Assembly (NCBI GenBank): GCA_033220425.1
Contig: CM065648.1
Location: forward strand, 2,356,001 to 2,420,000
DNA from: Lepraria neglecta
Taxonomy: Eukaryota > Ascomycota > Lecanoromycetes > Lecanorales > Stereocaulaceae
Direction: 5' to 3'
Length of the DNA: 64,000 nucleotides
The notes under the pieces were generated by a model that saw only the letters and a program-made list of their open reading frames with translations, searched no databases and was not told the DNA's origin. Numbering within the stretch: the stretch's first letter is position 1; every line of letters starts with the position of its first letter. Below are positions 24,838 through 37,200 of the stretch, in pieces. Position numbers and translations under genes: made by a program.

Positions 24838-25039
24838 TGGCAGGGTCTTAGTAAGGATGAAATATGCAACGCGCAAAGATCACAATGAACGAGTTATTGG
24901 GGTTGAATGAGTTGTTGTTTTTCTTAGCTCCTGAGCGGGAGAAATACATGAGGCCGGGCGTAAGCGCTTACTAATCCAGCAACCAGCAACCAGTAACTAG
25001 TAACTAGCAACTAGTAACTAGTAACCAGCAACCATAATA
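24838..25039 (-). repeat. Family 3 LTR (3' LTR of the minus-strand element)
   Basis: 202 bp beginning TGGCAGGGTC on the plus strand. It ends with nine 7-bp units of the type CCAGCAA/CTAGTAA. It keeps many CpA sites, unlike the element interior. Confidence 0.9.
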
Positions 25040-25155
25040 GTTGCCCCCGCCGAAAGATACCGTTCGCCCACGAGGCATCAAGAAGCTAGAAGATACTATA
25101 TATATCAAGAGAATTGCCTTGCTAGTGTCGCGATTCCGTACGACTTCGATATTCC

Positions 25156-25323
25156 TATTATTTAGGGTCGCCGTTATCAAGAATGAAAGAAATAGTATTA
25201 TTTAGGGTCGCCGTTATCAGGAATGAAAAGAAATGGCTAACTATTATTTAGGGTCGCCGTTATCAGGAATGAAAAGTAATAGCTAACTATTATTTAGGGT
25301 CGCTGTTATCAGGAATGAAAAGT
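25156..25323. repeat. 46-bp tandem repeat, four copies
   Basis: Copies begin at 25156, 25196, 25242 and 25288 (spacing 40, 46, 46). Core TATTTAGGGTCGCCGTTATC, then AGGAATGAAAAG. It lies in the 3' non-coding end of family 3 next to its LTR and is little altered by RIP. Confidence 0.88.
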
Positions 25324-25339
25324 TGATAGGTAGAGTATT

Positions 25340-26176
25340 AGTGCCGTACCTTTTCTCAGCTATACTTATTCGATAATATATAGCTCTCCTCGAGTATTAA
25401 GCTCGATATTACTATCTTCTACTAGCTTCTTAAAGTTCTCCGAAGGAGCTTGTCTCTAGCTCTCAAATAAACCATTATAAAAGGTAACACGCGATATAGC
25501 AGGGAAAGCGTCGGTGAAAAGAACTATAGCGTCGTTAACACGCTTGGCGATACTATTATAGTATACCCGATTATCTATAAGCTCGTCTATTTCGTTCTTT
25601 GCAGCTTTAAAAGCGCTCTAGACCTTTAATATTTATATAGAAACCTTCGTCTACGGCATAAATAATTTCCAGTAGGTAATAATCCTGCTCTACTTGAATA
25701 TACGTATAGTATAGCTGTTGAATACCTTATAAAATCCTTCAAGTAGCTATACTATAGCTACTACCTTTCCTTCCGCGATACGTAAGTTCTTCTTAAGGTT
25801 TTTATTATCCAGAGTTAGGGTAGTAATAAGCTTATCCTTTATATTATTGTCTAGTAGTAGCTCCTCTTTATCTTCATCGCTATCGATAAGAATTATATTC
25901 GGCTTCTACTTTACGGGTATAGTATTTTTTGGAGGTAGTAGAGGCTCCTATATAGGCTCCTGCGTAGTATCCTTCCTTAGTATAGTCTTCTCGCCCTTTC
26001 CTTTTATCTCGGTTACTAACTCCTTTAGCAGTATCTTTATCTTCTAACGCTTCGGTAGTAGGCCTGATATATTTTTACCTCCTTTACACTTTAACTTCAA
26101 GGCTATCTCTATAGCCTTACCTAGCGCAGCCTAGATTTTACAAACTCGGCCGTTAACGATAGTATACTTATTATAT
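25340..26176 (-). pseudogene. Family 3 extra 3' region, distal part (fossil, product unknown)
   Basis: Minus-strand DNA with codon-like texture and stretches of readable, lysine-rich and acidic peptide, beyond the usual end of Gypsy pol. It continues the region at 32758-34000 across the family 1 insert. It resembles no Gypsy protein I know. It is part of a fossil element and broken many times; no function is proposed. Confidence 0.4.
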
Positions 26177-26181
26177 ACCTT

Positions 26182-26608
26182 TGTTACGACCCACGTCCGA
26201 TCGTTTACCTAACGGTGCGATAACCGGGTATAGGTGTATATGTCTTATGCTTCTGTGGGAGAGGAGTTACTCAGGTAGAATGGCAGTCTTTATGATTGAA
26301 GGTAGTCAATGTATTCTATATTGATAACTAGTAAAGTATAGTACAAGGAGTACCAGTAAGATTAACCAAGTAGTGGTTTACCAAGTTGAATACACTGTTC
26401 TAAATAACGGGCAAGGCCCCGTATATATAGATATAGGAAATCCTACCAAGTACTCTATAAGCGATATGAGCGCACGGCGCTCATTACGCTCATCATCCAT
26501 AAGCGCCATAAGCGCATAGCGCTCGTTACGCTTATCGCTACAGTTGCTAGTCCTGTCTATAGTACCTTGTCCTACAGGATAGTCCTATTAGAACCAAGGG
26601 TTCTAATA
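26182..26608 (-). repeat. Family 1 copy a, 3' LTR
   Basis: 427 bp, plus-strand start TGTTACGACC and end TTCTAATA. Against 32326-32752, all differences in the part compared are transitions. Confidence 0.92.
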
Positions 26609-29600
26609 CTAGCCCCTCCTCCAGATTTCTCGTCCCGAGAAACTATCTATCCTTTATGCCTCCTCGTCGAAATATCTATTCTAAAGATCCCATCGTCTGT
26701 CGTAAAGAACTCTCTAGTAAATTATCTAGATTTATAATATATCCTTATACTCTCTATACAAAGGGTAATAGGTAATACTTAGTAGGTGTCCGTTCAGATC
26801 ATTATTCTAACTATATTACTGCGGGCAAGAAGTATAACCTAGTTATATCTATTGACGAGATATATCGTATTAAGAAAGTATACGATAATACTTAGTTAGA
26901 AATAAAAGAAACGCAGGCGAAACTTATACGCCTTTAATTATAATTTAATCGAGTTTAGGATAAAGAGAGAAAGTTAGTTAAGCGCGAGTTATAGAATATT
27001 AAAGAGTTGGAGAAGGATAAGAGTCTTCCTTCTGATACTCCTGACAGTTTAATATTTAACATCGGCTCCGAGCAGTTCGACCTCCCCCTCGGCCTAGAGG
27101 GCCCTAAGAGTTTCGACTAGTCTTCTCTTATCTCTGATGAAACTCTTATAGGCGTTCCCTACAATTCCCCGCAAGGTTCCTAAGAGGTTCCTAGGTACTT
27201 TCTATCTTGTTATACCCTTTCTATTTAACTAGATAGAACTAATTTCTTCTATCTAGGATCCTCTCGACCTTATACTCTATTTCTTCCTTAACGTTATAAT
27301 AAAATATTTCTTAGAGTAGTATATTAGAGTCTACTAGCTCTAGAAGTAAGATATAGAATACCGGATATACTTTAGCGTTAGGTAGAAGCTCGAGTTCATA
27401 GTTAACAGCCCCCTTTACCTTCTTAATCAAGAATAGTCCGACCTTAATATAATCTAGTTTCTTACTTAGTCTCGTTATCTTTATATTTTTTATTAAGAGG
27501 TATACTTTATCCCCCTCTTTAAGCTAAGGAATATTCTTTCTCTTATTATTAACCTGTCCCTTTAACTTATTATTTAAGCTTTTAATTATCCTTTATATAT
27601 CTTTATATAATTCCTTTAGATCTTCTACCTTAACTAAGGCTTTTTCTATATTAGGTCCGTCCCTAGCTTATAGAAACGTATTTATATTCTTTCTATAGTT
27701 AGCAAAGAATAGTATTAGACCTATCGTATCTAATCTCTTGTCGTTATACGCTAGTTATACTATTAGAAGTAGTAAAACCTAGTTATCTTGTTTTAGGTTC
27801 ATATAGTATCTTAAATATACTTCTATTATTTAGTTCACACGCTCTATTTACCTATTAGTCTATAGATAGTATACCGTTAATATCCGAAGTTTAGTTCTAA
27901 TCGCTGCTATTAGCGTTTTCTAGTAGTTGGAAGTAAATAGCTTATCTCTATTAGATATTATTAACTTAGGTATACTATAATCTCTTATTAGCCTGTCGAG
28001 TAGTATAAAGGCTAACTAATCTACCTTATATATCTCCTTGAATAGTATTATTATCGTATACTTAGTAAGTTTATCCATAATAACTATAATTGAATCAAAG
28101 GTATCCTATATAGCCGGATCCTTTGAAGGTAGTAGTTTTACTACAAAGTCTATTATAATATTATCCTATAGTAACTCTAGTACAGGCGCAAATTGAATTT
28201 GCCCGTACTTAGCGTATCGTATAGACTTGTTCTACTGGTATTAAATACATTCTTTAATATACTACTTAACGCGTATCCGAAGTTTCGGCGCTGCGTATCC
28301 TCGTCCTAAGAGTTCTATAGTCTTAGACACTCTAGGGTGACCTTGTAAAGGGTTATCGTAGTAATCTCTGATTACTTCTTCAACGTATATATTAGGCAAA
28401 TAAGTTTTTTCCTGATATCTGAGCAATACTAAATCTAGTTAATCCTGCCGTAGCCTTATTGTAAATACATCGTTGTTGTAGGCCTTTACGATCCTGTCAG
28501 TCGTATCAGGTCCCGATATACGAAGGGTCATTACTAATGCCTGGTGCGGTACTAATGATCCATCGGCTTCCCGTTTTAGGATTGGTCGTTCCGTAACGTT
28601 CTTTTCTTCTATATAGTCTAATCGCCTACTAAGCGCATCCGCTCGACCATTATCTTTCCCTAGGGTATAGGTTATCTTGAACTTATATTATCTAAGTAGT
28701 TCTAACTATCTAACTTATCTTCTATTCAACTCTTTCGTTATTATAAAATTAAGAAGATTCTTATAATCCGTAAAGATAGTTAGGTCCGAGCAGCTTTCGG
28801 CGTATACTCTCTAATTCTAAAGTATATATACTACGGCAAGTAGTTCTTTATCGTATATATTATAGTTTTATTCCGCTACTAACATTTTTCGTGAAAAGTA
28901 GGTAACTGGATGCTACTTTTGGTCCTTCATTTAATAAAGGTATACTCCTATTACAAGATCCGAGGTATCTATTTTAATACGAGCCGGTTCGTTAGCTTGA
29001 AAGGTATAGAGTACTAGTGGATCCGTATATGCTTTTTTCAATGTGTTAAACGACTTCTATTATTCTTGTCCCTATATAAATCCGATATCCTTTCTAGTAA
29101 TATCTATAAGTAGGAGTACTTTCTTTGAGTAGCCCTCGATAAACTTCCTGTTAAAGTTAGCGAATCCCAAGAAACTTTGTACTGCTTTGACGTCCTGTGG
29201 TGTAGGCTATTCCGCTATAGCTTTGATCTTTTCTAGGCTTATACTAATACCTTTTATACTAACTATAAATCCTAGGAACTCAATAGAGTCCCTGTAAAAT
29301 TCGCACTTTTCTGGTTTAAGGAGAAGTCCCGCTTATAATAGGCATTCAATAACGTCCTATATATACTTGATATATTCCTCCTTTTTCTCAGAGTAAATCA
29401 AGATATTGTCAAGGTATACTATCGCTATTCGATCTAAGTATACTTGTATAACGTTATTGATAAGTGCTTGGCAGGTTACTGGTACGTTAGTGAGTCCAAA
29501 CGGTATCACTAGGTACTTATAGTGACTATATCTGGTTCGGAAGGCAGTTTTCCATTCTTCGCCTTCTTTTATCCGAATCAGATTGTATATACCCCTAAGG

Positions 29601-32325
29601 TCTAGCTTTATAAATATCCTTGCTTTACTAAGCCGATCCTATAGCTCGCTAATGTTTAGTAAAGGATACCTATTTTTGATTATAATATCGTTTAACTTTC
29701 GATAGTCGACGTATAGCTATAAGCTTCCGTCCTTCTTCGGCGCGAATAGGATTAGATAACCTACTAGTGATTTAGATTCCCGAATAAATCCCTTCTTAAG
29801 GTTCTTATCGATATACCCGCGAAGTATAGTAAGTTCCTTTTCTAATAATATATAGATAGGTCCAAATATTAGCGCCTTGCTAGGTTCGAGTTCGATCTTA
29901 TAATCCTATAGCTAGTACTTAGGTAACGCTTTTACGCTCGTCTCTTCCTTGAATAGGTGTACCTACTGTTTATATTCCCGAGGGATCGCAGAAGGTTCGT
30001 CTTTTCCTTTAGTAGCTCTCTCTTTAGTATCCTGCTAACCTTTACTAGTAACTAAGGAGTTAAGCCTTCTCTCTTAGAAGTTACTCTTATCATTTAAGAA
30101 TAAAGTAATATATACTTCGACCGGTCTTCGGTTCTTTCTCTTATCTATTATTATCTACTATTAACTAATAGGTCTAATACTGGTAACGTTTCCAGATCGT
30201 CCGAATTTAAGTACTTTTATCTTCCAGTTGATTTCTAGGTTATATTTATTCAACTAAGGTATTCCTAAAATAATATAGTAAGTAGCCATCCTAACTATAT
30301 CGAATATAATCTCCTTGTGGTATTACTGAATTATTACTAGTAGGGAGAGTATTTCCTCCTCTACTTTTCCTGTTGAAAATACTAACCCGTTAGCTAGGCG
30401 TAGCTCGTAGGACAATTTCTTCTTTCGGGTTAGTAGGCCGCTTAAGTCTACCAAGTTCCTTAAGATGAAATTTCCTGTAGCCCCGCTGTCTATTATCGCT
30501 ATAGTCTGCTATCTATTAATATTTACTAGTATAATAATGTAAGTATAGTACTGGGCGGAACATAATTATTATTTAGGGAATAACATATTAATCTCCTTAT
30601 GCTTCCCCGTAGTATAAGAGATTATTCTTTTCCCTGTAATAGTAGGAAGCCGTATACTTCCTTTATCCCCTTATGCGGAATATATTTATCGTATAGGTAG
30701 CTATACTATAGTACTTAGTTATAAGCTCCTCTCTTAAAGACTTTAAGTAAGCTATTTCTTTCCTTTTCCTACTTCTCTATAAAGTATAGGAAGTAGTAAT
30801 ACTTCCTCTTGCTTATAAGGTGCCATTAGTACCTATCTTCCTTATACTTATACTACTATATCTCTCTATAGTAAGCTTTCTTAAGTAAAGGTACCGTATA
30901 TTCTTCCGCTAGACGGCCCCTTTCTTCTCTATATATTGAATAATCGGGTAATATACATTTAGTATATAGGATTTCGCTATATTACTAATGTTCCCTATCG
31001 CATCGATAGTCTCGTATAGGTTCGTCCCATTTGGGTTTTATAGATAATTACTTATTCAATATACCTCGTACTTTACTTTCGATTTCGTCGAAGAGTTTAT
31101 ATTCATCTTCGTCCAATTAAGGTTCTTTAATCTCTAGTAATTTTCCTTCTACTTAGGATATATTAGATCTAGGTTCGGGTATCGACGCTAGTCTCTCCGG
31201 ACTAGCTTTCCGCTATTCCTGATCCGTCTTATACTATTAAGATCTATTACCGTCCCTATAGTAATATCTCTATACTTCTTTATTAAATTCCGATTCGAAG
31301 GTATTATCTTCCGAATCCTGACTTAATTCTTCTATATCTTGGAGTGGCTATATTTCTTCGGAGTTCTCCTCGTTATCTAGAGGTCCTCCTTCTATTACGT
31401 TAATCTGCGGTCGGTACACTATATTCTTCGACCTATAGTCTCTAGCCATATGGCCCAGTTTGCCATAGCTATAGCAAGTAATTGCTTTCTTTCCCCCGTA
31501 CTGCTTTTTCCCTTTAAAGTTTCCTTTCTTCTTTCCTATCTAGATAAAGTCAATCTCTATCGGCACTATACTACAGTAAGTATTACATTCTCTATAGTCT
31601 TATCGGTAATTCCTTGTTTTTGAAAAGAATCCCTTATATCGGGTTCCGCTAACTCCTCCGTTATACCATTTCTCTATAGATCGTTTAAATAGCTTATTAT
31701 CGATCTCGATCGTATTTTTAATAAGTCTATCTAGAGTATTAATCACTCCTCCGAATCTTATAAGCTCGTCTTTAATATTATCTTTAAGGCCTCGACGATA
31801 TATCGTTATTAGTATATTATTATCCTAGCCCGTTTTAGTAGCGTATATTTGGAATTAAGTTGAAAACTCTAACGCTGACTTCTTCTACTTCATATACTAA
31901 ATGATGTGTATTGCTATGTTTGCCTTGTTGGAAGGTCCGAATATACGGCGGATTTCAACCATAAACTTTGGCATACTTTCCATCCATGACTTAACGTCGC
32001 CATCTTCGTCGTCGTCTTCCATATACTTCTTTAGGAAAGGTTCAACCCACTTTTAGGCCCGTCCTCGTAGGTAAGATATGGCGAAGGTAGTATATCTAGT
32101 TACTAGGAGCAAGTCCCCCTAGAACAGAAGGTATAGTTATACTTGTGTGAGCCATGGCTCAAGCTTATCCCTGTCTCCATAGTACAGGTCTGGTACTATA
32201 ACCTTGATCCTTTTTCTAGATCCTTCGTCTATAGTATAGCGTCTCTAGCCAGTAACCATTAAGGTACTTAGGGTAGGGTTTCTGCCTGAAGTTATTAAAG
32301 AACTTATCCCTTAGGGTGTTCAAAG

Positions 32326-32752
32326 TGTTACGACCCACATCCGATCGTTTACCTAACGGTGCGATAACCGGGTATAGGTATATATATCTTATGCTTCTGT
32401 AGGAGAGGAGTTACTCAGGTAGAATGGCAGTCTTTGTGATTGAAGGTAGTCAATGCGTTCTATATTGATAACTAGTAAAGTATAGTACAAGGAGTACTAG
32501 TAAGATTAACCAAGTAGTAGTTTGCCAAGTTAAATATACTGTTCCAAACAACGGGCAAGGCCCCGTATATATAGACATAGGAAATCCTGCCAAGCACTCC
32601 ATGAGCGATATGAGCGCACGGCGCTCATTACGCTCATCATCCATGAGCGCTATGAGCGCATGGCGCTCGTTGCGCTTATCGCTACAGTTACTAGTCCTAT
32701 CTGTAGTACCTTGTCCTACAGGACAGTCCTGTCAGAACCAAGGGTTCTAACA
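32326..32752 (-). repeat. Family 1 copy a, 5' LTR
   Basis: 427 bp, plus-strand start TGTTACGACC and end GGTTCTAACA, so the TGTTA/TAACA inverted ends are intact. It contains a cluster of GAGCGC/GCGCTC hairpins at about 32600-32690. Flanked by ACCTT. Confidence 0.92.
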
Positions 32753-32757
32753 ACCTT

Positions 32758-34000
32758 TATCCCAGTAAAATCCTTCTAGTCTATATTATACGACCGCTCT
32801 CCTTTATCTCTATATATCTATATATATCCGTACGGAACCTTATAGACCCATTTTTCTATCTTACTATCGTAACGCTTTACTACCTAGCTACGATTCGTCT
32901 ATTCCGAATATAGCGGGTCCCTTGAATAGAAGACCGCAGGCCATCTCTTATAGCGCTCTATCTAAGAGATTACTTCATTCTTAGTAATATTAGCTACCTA
33001 AAGCGATAAAAGATTAATACTAGTTGGCAGCTATATAGATTCGTCTGCTATTATATTATAATTAGGCTTGTCGTAAAGTAGAGGGTCGTTAACCTTCCGA
33101 TCGCCTATCTAGTCCCTGCCTCCTTCTTTCTAGTAGGTATATACCGGAATACTAGAGTATAGCTTTATCGAAGTAGAGGAATCGTTATCACTAAGGAGGA
33201 TCTTAAGGGCAGGTAAATCAATACGAATAAATAGACTAGTAGGCTTGCGGAAAGGAAGGACTAGAGTATTCTAGAGATCGTCGAGCTCCCTCTTTAGATC
33301 TAGCCTCTCTTCTAGTTAATTCAGGTAGTTAGTATACTATAGTACTAGTTATAGAAAATATATATAATTAATTTAGGGGGTGTAAAGGTCAAGACCTTAG
33401 TATAAGTCCGGGTGAATAAATAGCTCTATATATAGGTTTTCGTCGATAGGGTAAGCTAAAGGACTAATAAGTTCTCTAAAAGTTGCCTTAAAAGGATTAT
33501 TCATAAAATTCTATAATACGTATACTAGCTCCTTAGGTTCTATAATAATAGGTAGAAGCTTAGCGTTTACGGTAATAGGGTACCTCGGAATAATATACAC
33601 GTTAATTATTCTAACGATCTAATTAATATCAGGTCTGAATCCTGACCTAACGGTCTCCTCGTTTTAGTATTATAGATATTCTAATAGCTCGTTAATAGAG
33701 AGTAATCCGCTAAGAATAAACCGCGCGTTATCGTCTTTAGATAGGTAGTACTATAAAATAGCTTCGGCGTAACGATAATCTTTTAGTTTAAAAGGTATAC
33801 CCTAGAAGCTATTATATAAGGGTAAAGGAATAATAAACTTGGCCTCCGTATCCTTTTCTTCTGTATAGTCTTCTCGTAGCTCGAATTCATATTCAGGAAA
33901 AGATATAGGTTATATTTGATACGATATCGTATATAAAAGGTATAGGGTATAGGTAAGTTAAGTAAGGTAAGATATTATAATCTTCGCGAAGTAAAACCAA
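32758..34000 (-). pseudogene. Family 3 extra 3' region, proximal part (fossil, product unknown)
   Basis: Lies downstream, in element orientation, of the chromodomain remnant at about 34520. It reads as former coding DNA on the minus strand but matches no standard retroelement domain that I recognise. A 5-bp ACCTT duplication marks where a family 1 copy split it. Confidence 0.4.
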
Positions 34001-34110
34001 GCGTATTACTATACCGTGATAAAGGCGTGAAAATTACCACCGAAAAAATCTCTATAGCCCCCGCTTTTATATCACTTATTCGGCTTTATTAATCCCGAAA
34101 TAGTTATGCT

Positions 34111-34200
34111 AACTTATACTAGAGCTATATAGATACCTACTGCTTATACTAGAGTTGTAGCTAGATACTACTATTTATACTGGAGTTATAGCTAGATACA
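34111..34200. repeat. Short tandem repeat in family 3
   Basis: About three copies of a unit near 33 bp with the core TTATACTAGAGTTATAGCTA, between the chromodomain remnant and the extra former coding region. Confidence 0.6.
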
Positions 34201-37200
34201 AATTCTTCTACCCCTACTAGAAAGCCAGTTAACGTCCTCGTTATCCTAAATAATACTCCGGGCCTTTAGTAAGACCTACTACGTTTAACGTCTAGCTTAA
34301 CGGTACGCTAATAAGTAATATTTATTAGCGTATAAGAAGAAAGGTAGCGTTCAGGATTTCTTCTGAGCTGCGCTTTATTATCTCTTTCCTTTAGATTCTT
34401 TTCAAGACTCTATTCGGTAGCCTTATACTAATTAAGGCCTATATTTTTCTTTATATTCCTAGATAAGCTCTCTTACGTCTGCTAAGTTATAGATACTATA
34501 CCACTTATTCTAGACAGGTCCCTATCCTTTCCACTTGACTAGGTATTCGGTTACTATTCGCTTTCTATAACTAGGAAGCCTTCTCTCTCTTCGGTTAAGT
34601 AGATATTCAATCTCGTAGTAATTATTAGTACCTTCCTCGTCGTTATCGAATACCGGGTCCTAGCCGGTTTCCCTTAGCCGCTTATACAGGTCCTCTCTAA
34701 ATAGAGCGGGTTCTAGTACTACAACTAAGACGACAGGGTGTATAGTCATTAATTCGGGGAGGTCGAGCTTATATATAAGCTATCCGTATCTCTTAAGGAT
34801 CTTGAATAGGCTAGCTCGTTAGTTAGAAAGCTTCTTATTGTCTAACCCTAGTAATTAATATCCCTTATAGAGCTTTAGGAAGACTATATCTCCTTCCTCT
34901 ATAAGGAGCGGAACGTGCTTAGAATTATAGCGAATCTTTGATTCAGCCGCTGCGAAAGTAATTGCGTCTATAGCTTCCTTTCGATTCGTAGACCTCGTGT
35001 TAGTAATATCTATCTAATTCCTAGACGTTGAAACTACAATCGTTATTCTATTATTAAGCTTCATTCCGTATATAATCTTATTCGGTAATAATATCGTAGA
35101 AGCGTTAGAAGAATTATTAAGTACTGAACGAAGTGTTACGGCGAACTTATCCTAGGGTTTATCTAGGAAATAAGTAATATAGAACCTCAGGGTAATTTCG
35201 ACTATTTGATTCGTTCGCTCGGACTAACTATCCGATTAAGGATAGTAGGTAGTAGAGACTATAAGCTCGGTACCTAATACCTTGAAAATAGCCTTCTATA
35301 GTATAGAAAGGAACTTCGGATCTCTATTAGAGATGATTGCGTTAGGAATTCCCTAGTTAGTCAATACAGCGAGCAACCTAATAGCCTATTCCTCTATAGT
35401 CTAGGTATCCTTCCCGGATACTATAGTGACCTTCTTAGAGAATTTATCGGTAACTATAAGTATAGTATTATAACTATTCCGTAGGATAGGTAATACGAGA
35501 ATGAAATTAATAGTAATAGTATAAAAGACCTTAGGTAGCGTAACGATCGGTTTCATCTCCCCGTAAGGTGTATATCTCTTGGTTTGGTTTAGCTGGTAAT
35601 TAGGACAATGTGAAATATAGCGCTTAAGTCTTCGTATAAGGTGCCTTATGTAATAATTTCCGATAATCTACTTATATATACGGTGAAACCCTCTATAACT
35701 TCGCTTATTATAGGCTAGCTCGAAGACTTCTTATTCTATAGTCTTGGGAATATAGAGTCGTTCCCGGTCGTTGAAACCATCCTTATAGTAGATAAGACTA
35801 TCTCGTAGAAAGAATTGGATGTTGGGAATATAGATATTATCCTCGGTACTTCCAGGATCCAGCTTCTTTAGTCTATCTTTTTCCTCGTAGAGAGTAATTA
35901 TAATCTTAGACTATTTCTTGTCCTCGGTATATACCTATAGAAGCTATTTCCGGTAGTCTTCTAATATTTCGGTAAAGGTTATATTATAGGTGAATACCTT
36001 ATCGAGTACCCCTAGTAAATCTATATCTACCTTTTCTTCTTTATTACGGAGTAGTCTTAATAGGGCGTTAGGAACTATATTTTGTTTTCTAGGTCTCTAA
36101 TATATATCTAAGTCAAATTATAAAGCGTATTGGGAAGCTCGAACTAAGTATAAATTCATCCTATCAGAAGAGGACGAAGATAAGGTAGTCTACCGGGTGA
36201 TATCTATAGTAGCTAAATGATCGGTAAAGATAATAACCTTTTTTATTAGCACCTGTACTAGTAGGTATAGAATCTTCTTCAGGGTCCAGATTAACCTAGT
36301 AACTTCGAGTTCTATAGGCCAGTAGCGAGCCTTAGTAGTATTAAGTAGCTTCGAGAGGAAAATAATAGGTTATATATTAGTCCTTAGAAAGGAATTTCCC
36401 TATAGGTCTCCCTTCACGTAGTATACTATAGTACTAATACTATATCTCTTAGACGTATTAATATCAATGTATAGTTAACGGGAAGGATCGCGATAGTATA
36501 GGTATATTTCAGACGTTAACGCCTTCTGGAGCAGCTCGAACGACTCTAGCTCTTCTTCTATTAGGTCGAATCTCGCGTTCCGTAAGTATATCTTTCGTAT
36601 ATACCCCCCTTTTACTAGGGAGCTCTTTAATAACTCCGTATTACAACGCTAGAGAGGCTCGGCAATCTAGGCAAAGTAACTAATATTACTTCGTAACCAA
36701 TTTGCCATCCCAATATAAGTTTCTAGTACTTATAGTATATCTGGGAATCGAAGACTCTTAATAGCTACTACCCTTTCTATAGTAGTAGTTATACCGAAAC
36801 TATCTACCTTCTACCTGAGTAGTATAATAGAAGGGTATACGAGGAAGGACTTCTTCGGTTCTAGTATAATCTTCAGGCTTACAAATAGGGAGAAAATAGT
36901 ATTCAAGTATTATAGGTATTCGTTTATTAATCGGGAAAAGATAACTATATCATCTATATAGTACCTCGCGAAGTGTCGGTATAGTCGAAGGAAATTATCC
37001 ATCTTCCTTTAGACGTAAGGTACTAATCCTTTGAATCCTATAGCGGCGACGTTATAGTATTCCGCCCCTCGATACGAGATAACCGTAAATTTATACCGAT
37101 CTTCGTTCTTAACCAGGAAAAGATAGAATTGGCCGCTACAGTCAATAATACTAATCTAAGTACATCCCTATACGGATAAGACGATATTATTCTATAGTAG

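Larger units (their letters stand above)
26182..32752 (-). mobile_element. Ty3/Gypsy chromovirus (family 1, copy a), full length, fossil
   Basis: 6571 bp with two 427-bp LTRs and the target duplication ACCTT at 26177-26181 and 32753-32757, inside family 3. In element orientation: leader CTTTGAACACCC next to the 5' LTR at 32325 (no clear tRNA-type TGG primer site), gag about 32230-31500 with a zinc-knuckle remnant near 31430-31480, protease near 30450-30200, reverse transcriptase about 29900-29300 (YLDNILIYS near 29395-29425), RNase H, integrase about 28500-27700, and a chromodomain near 27300-27170. A polypurine tract GGAGGAGGGGCTAG at 26609-26622 abuts the 3' LTR. Structurally whole but broken by dozens of RIP-like changes; damage is lighter near the 5' LTR. 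Confidence 0.9.

Noticed and set aside
25156-25323. CRISPR-like spacing of the 46-bp repeats
   Set aside because: The units are contiguous with no unique spacers, and the genome is fungal.
25847-26047. Serine-rich 66-codon frame on the plus strand
   Set aside because: Antisense to the family 3 former coding strand, with no family match.
26182-32752. Dating insertions by LTR divergence
   Set aside because: Differences are dominated by RIP-like transitions, so a neutral clock would be misleading; only nesting order was used.
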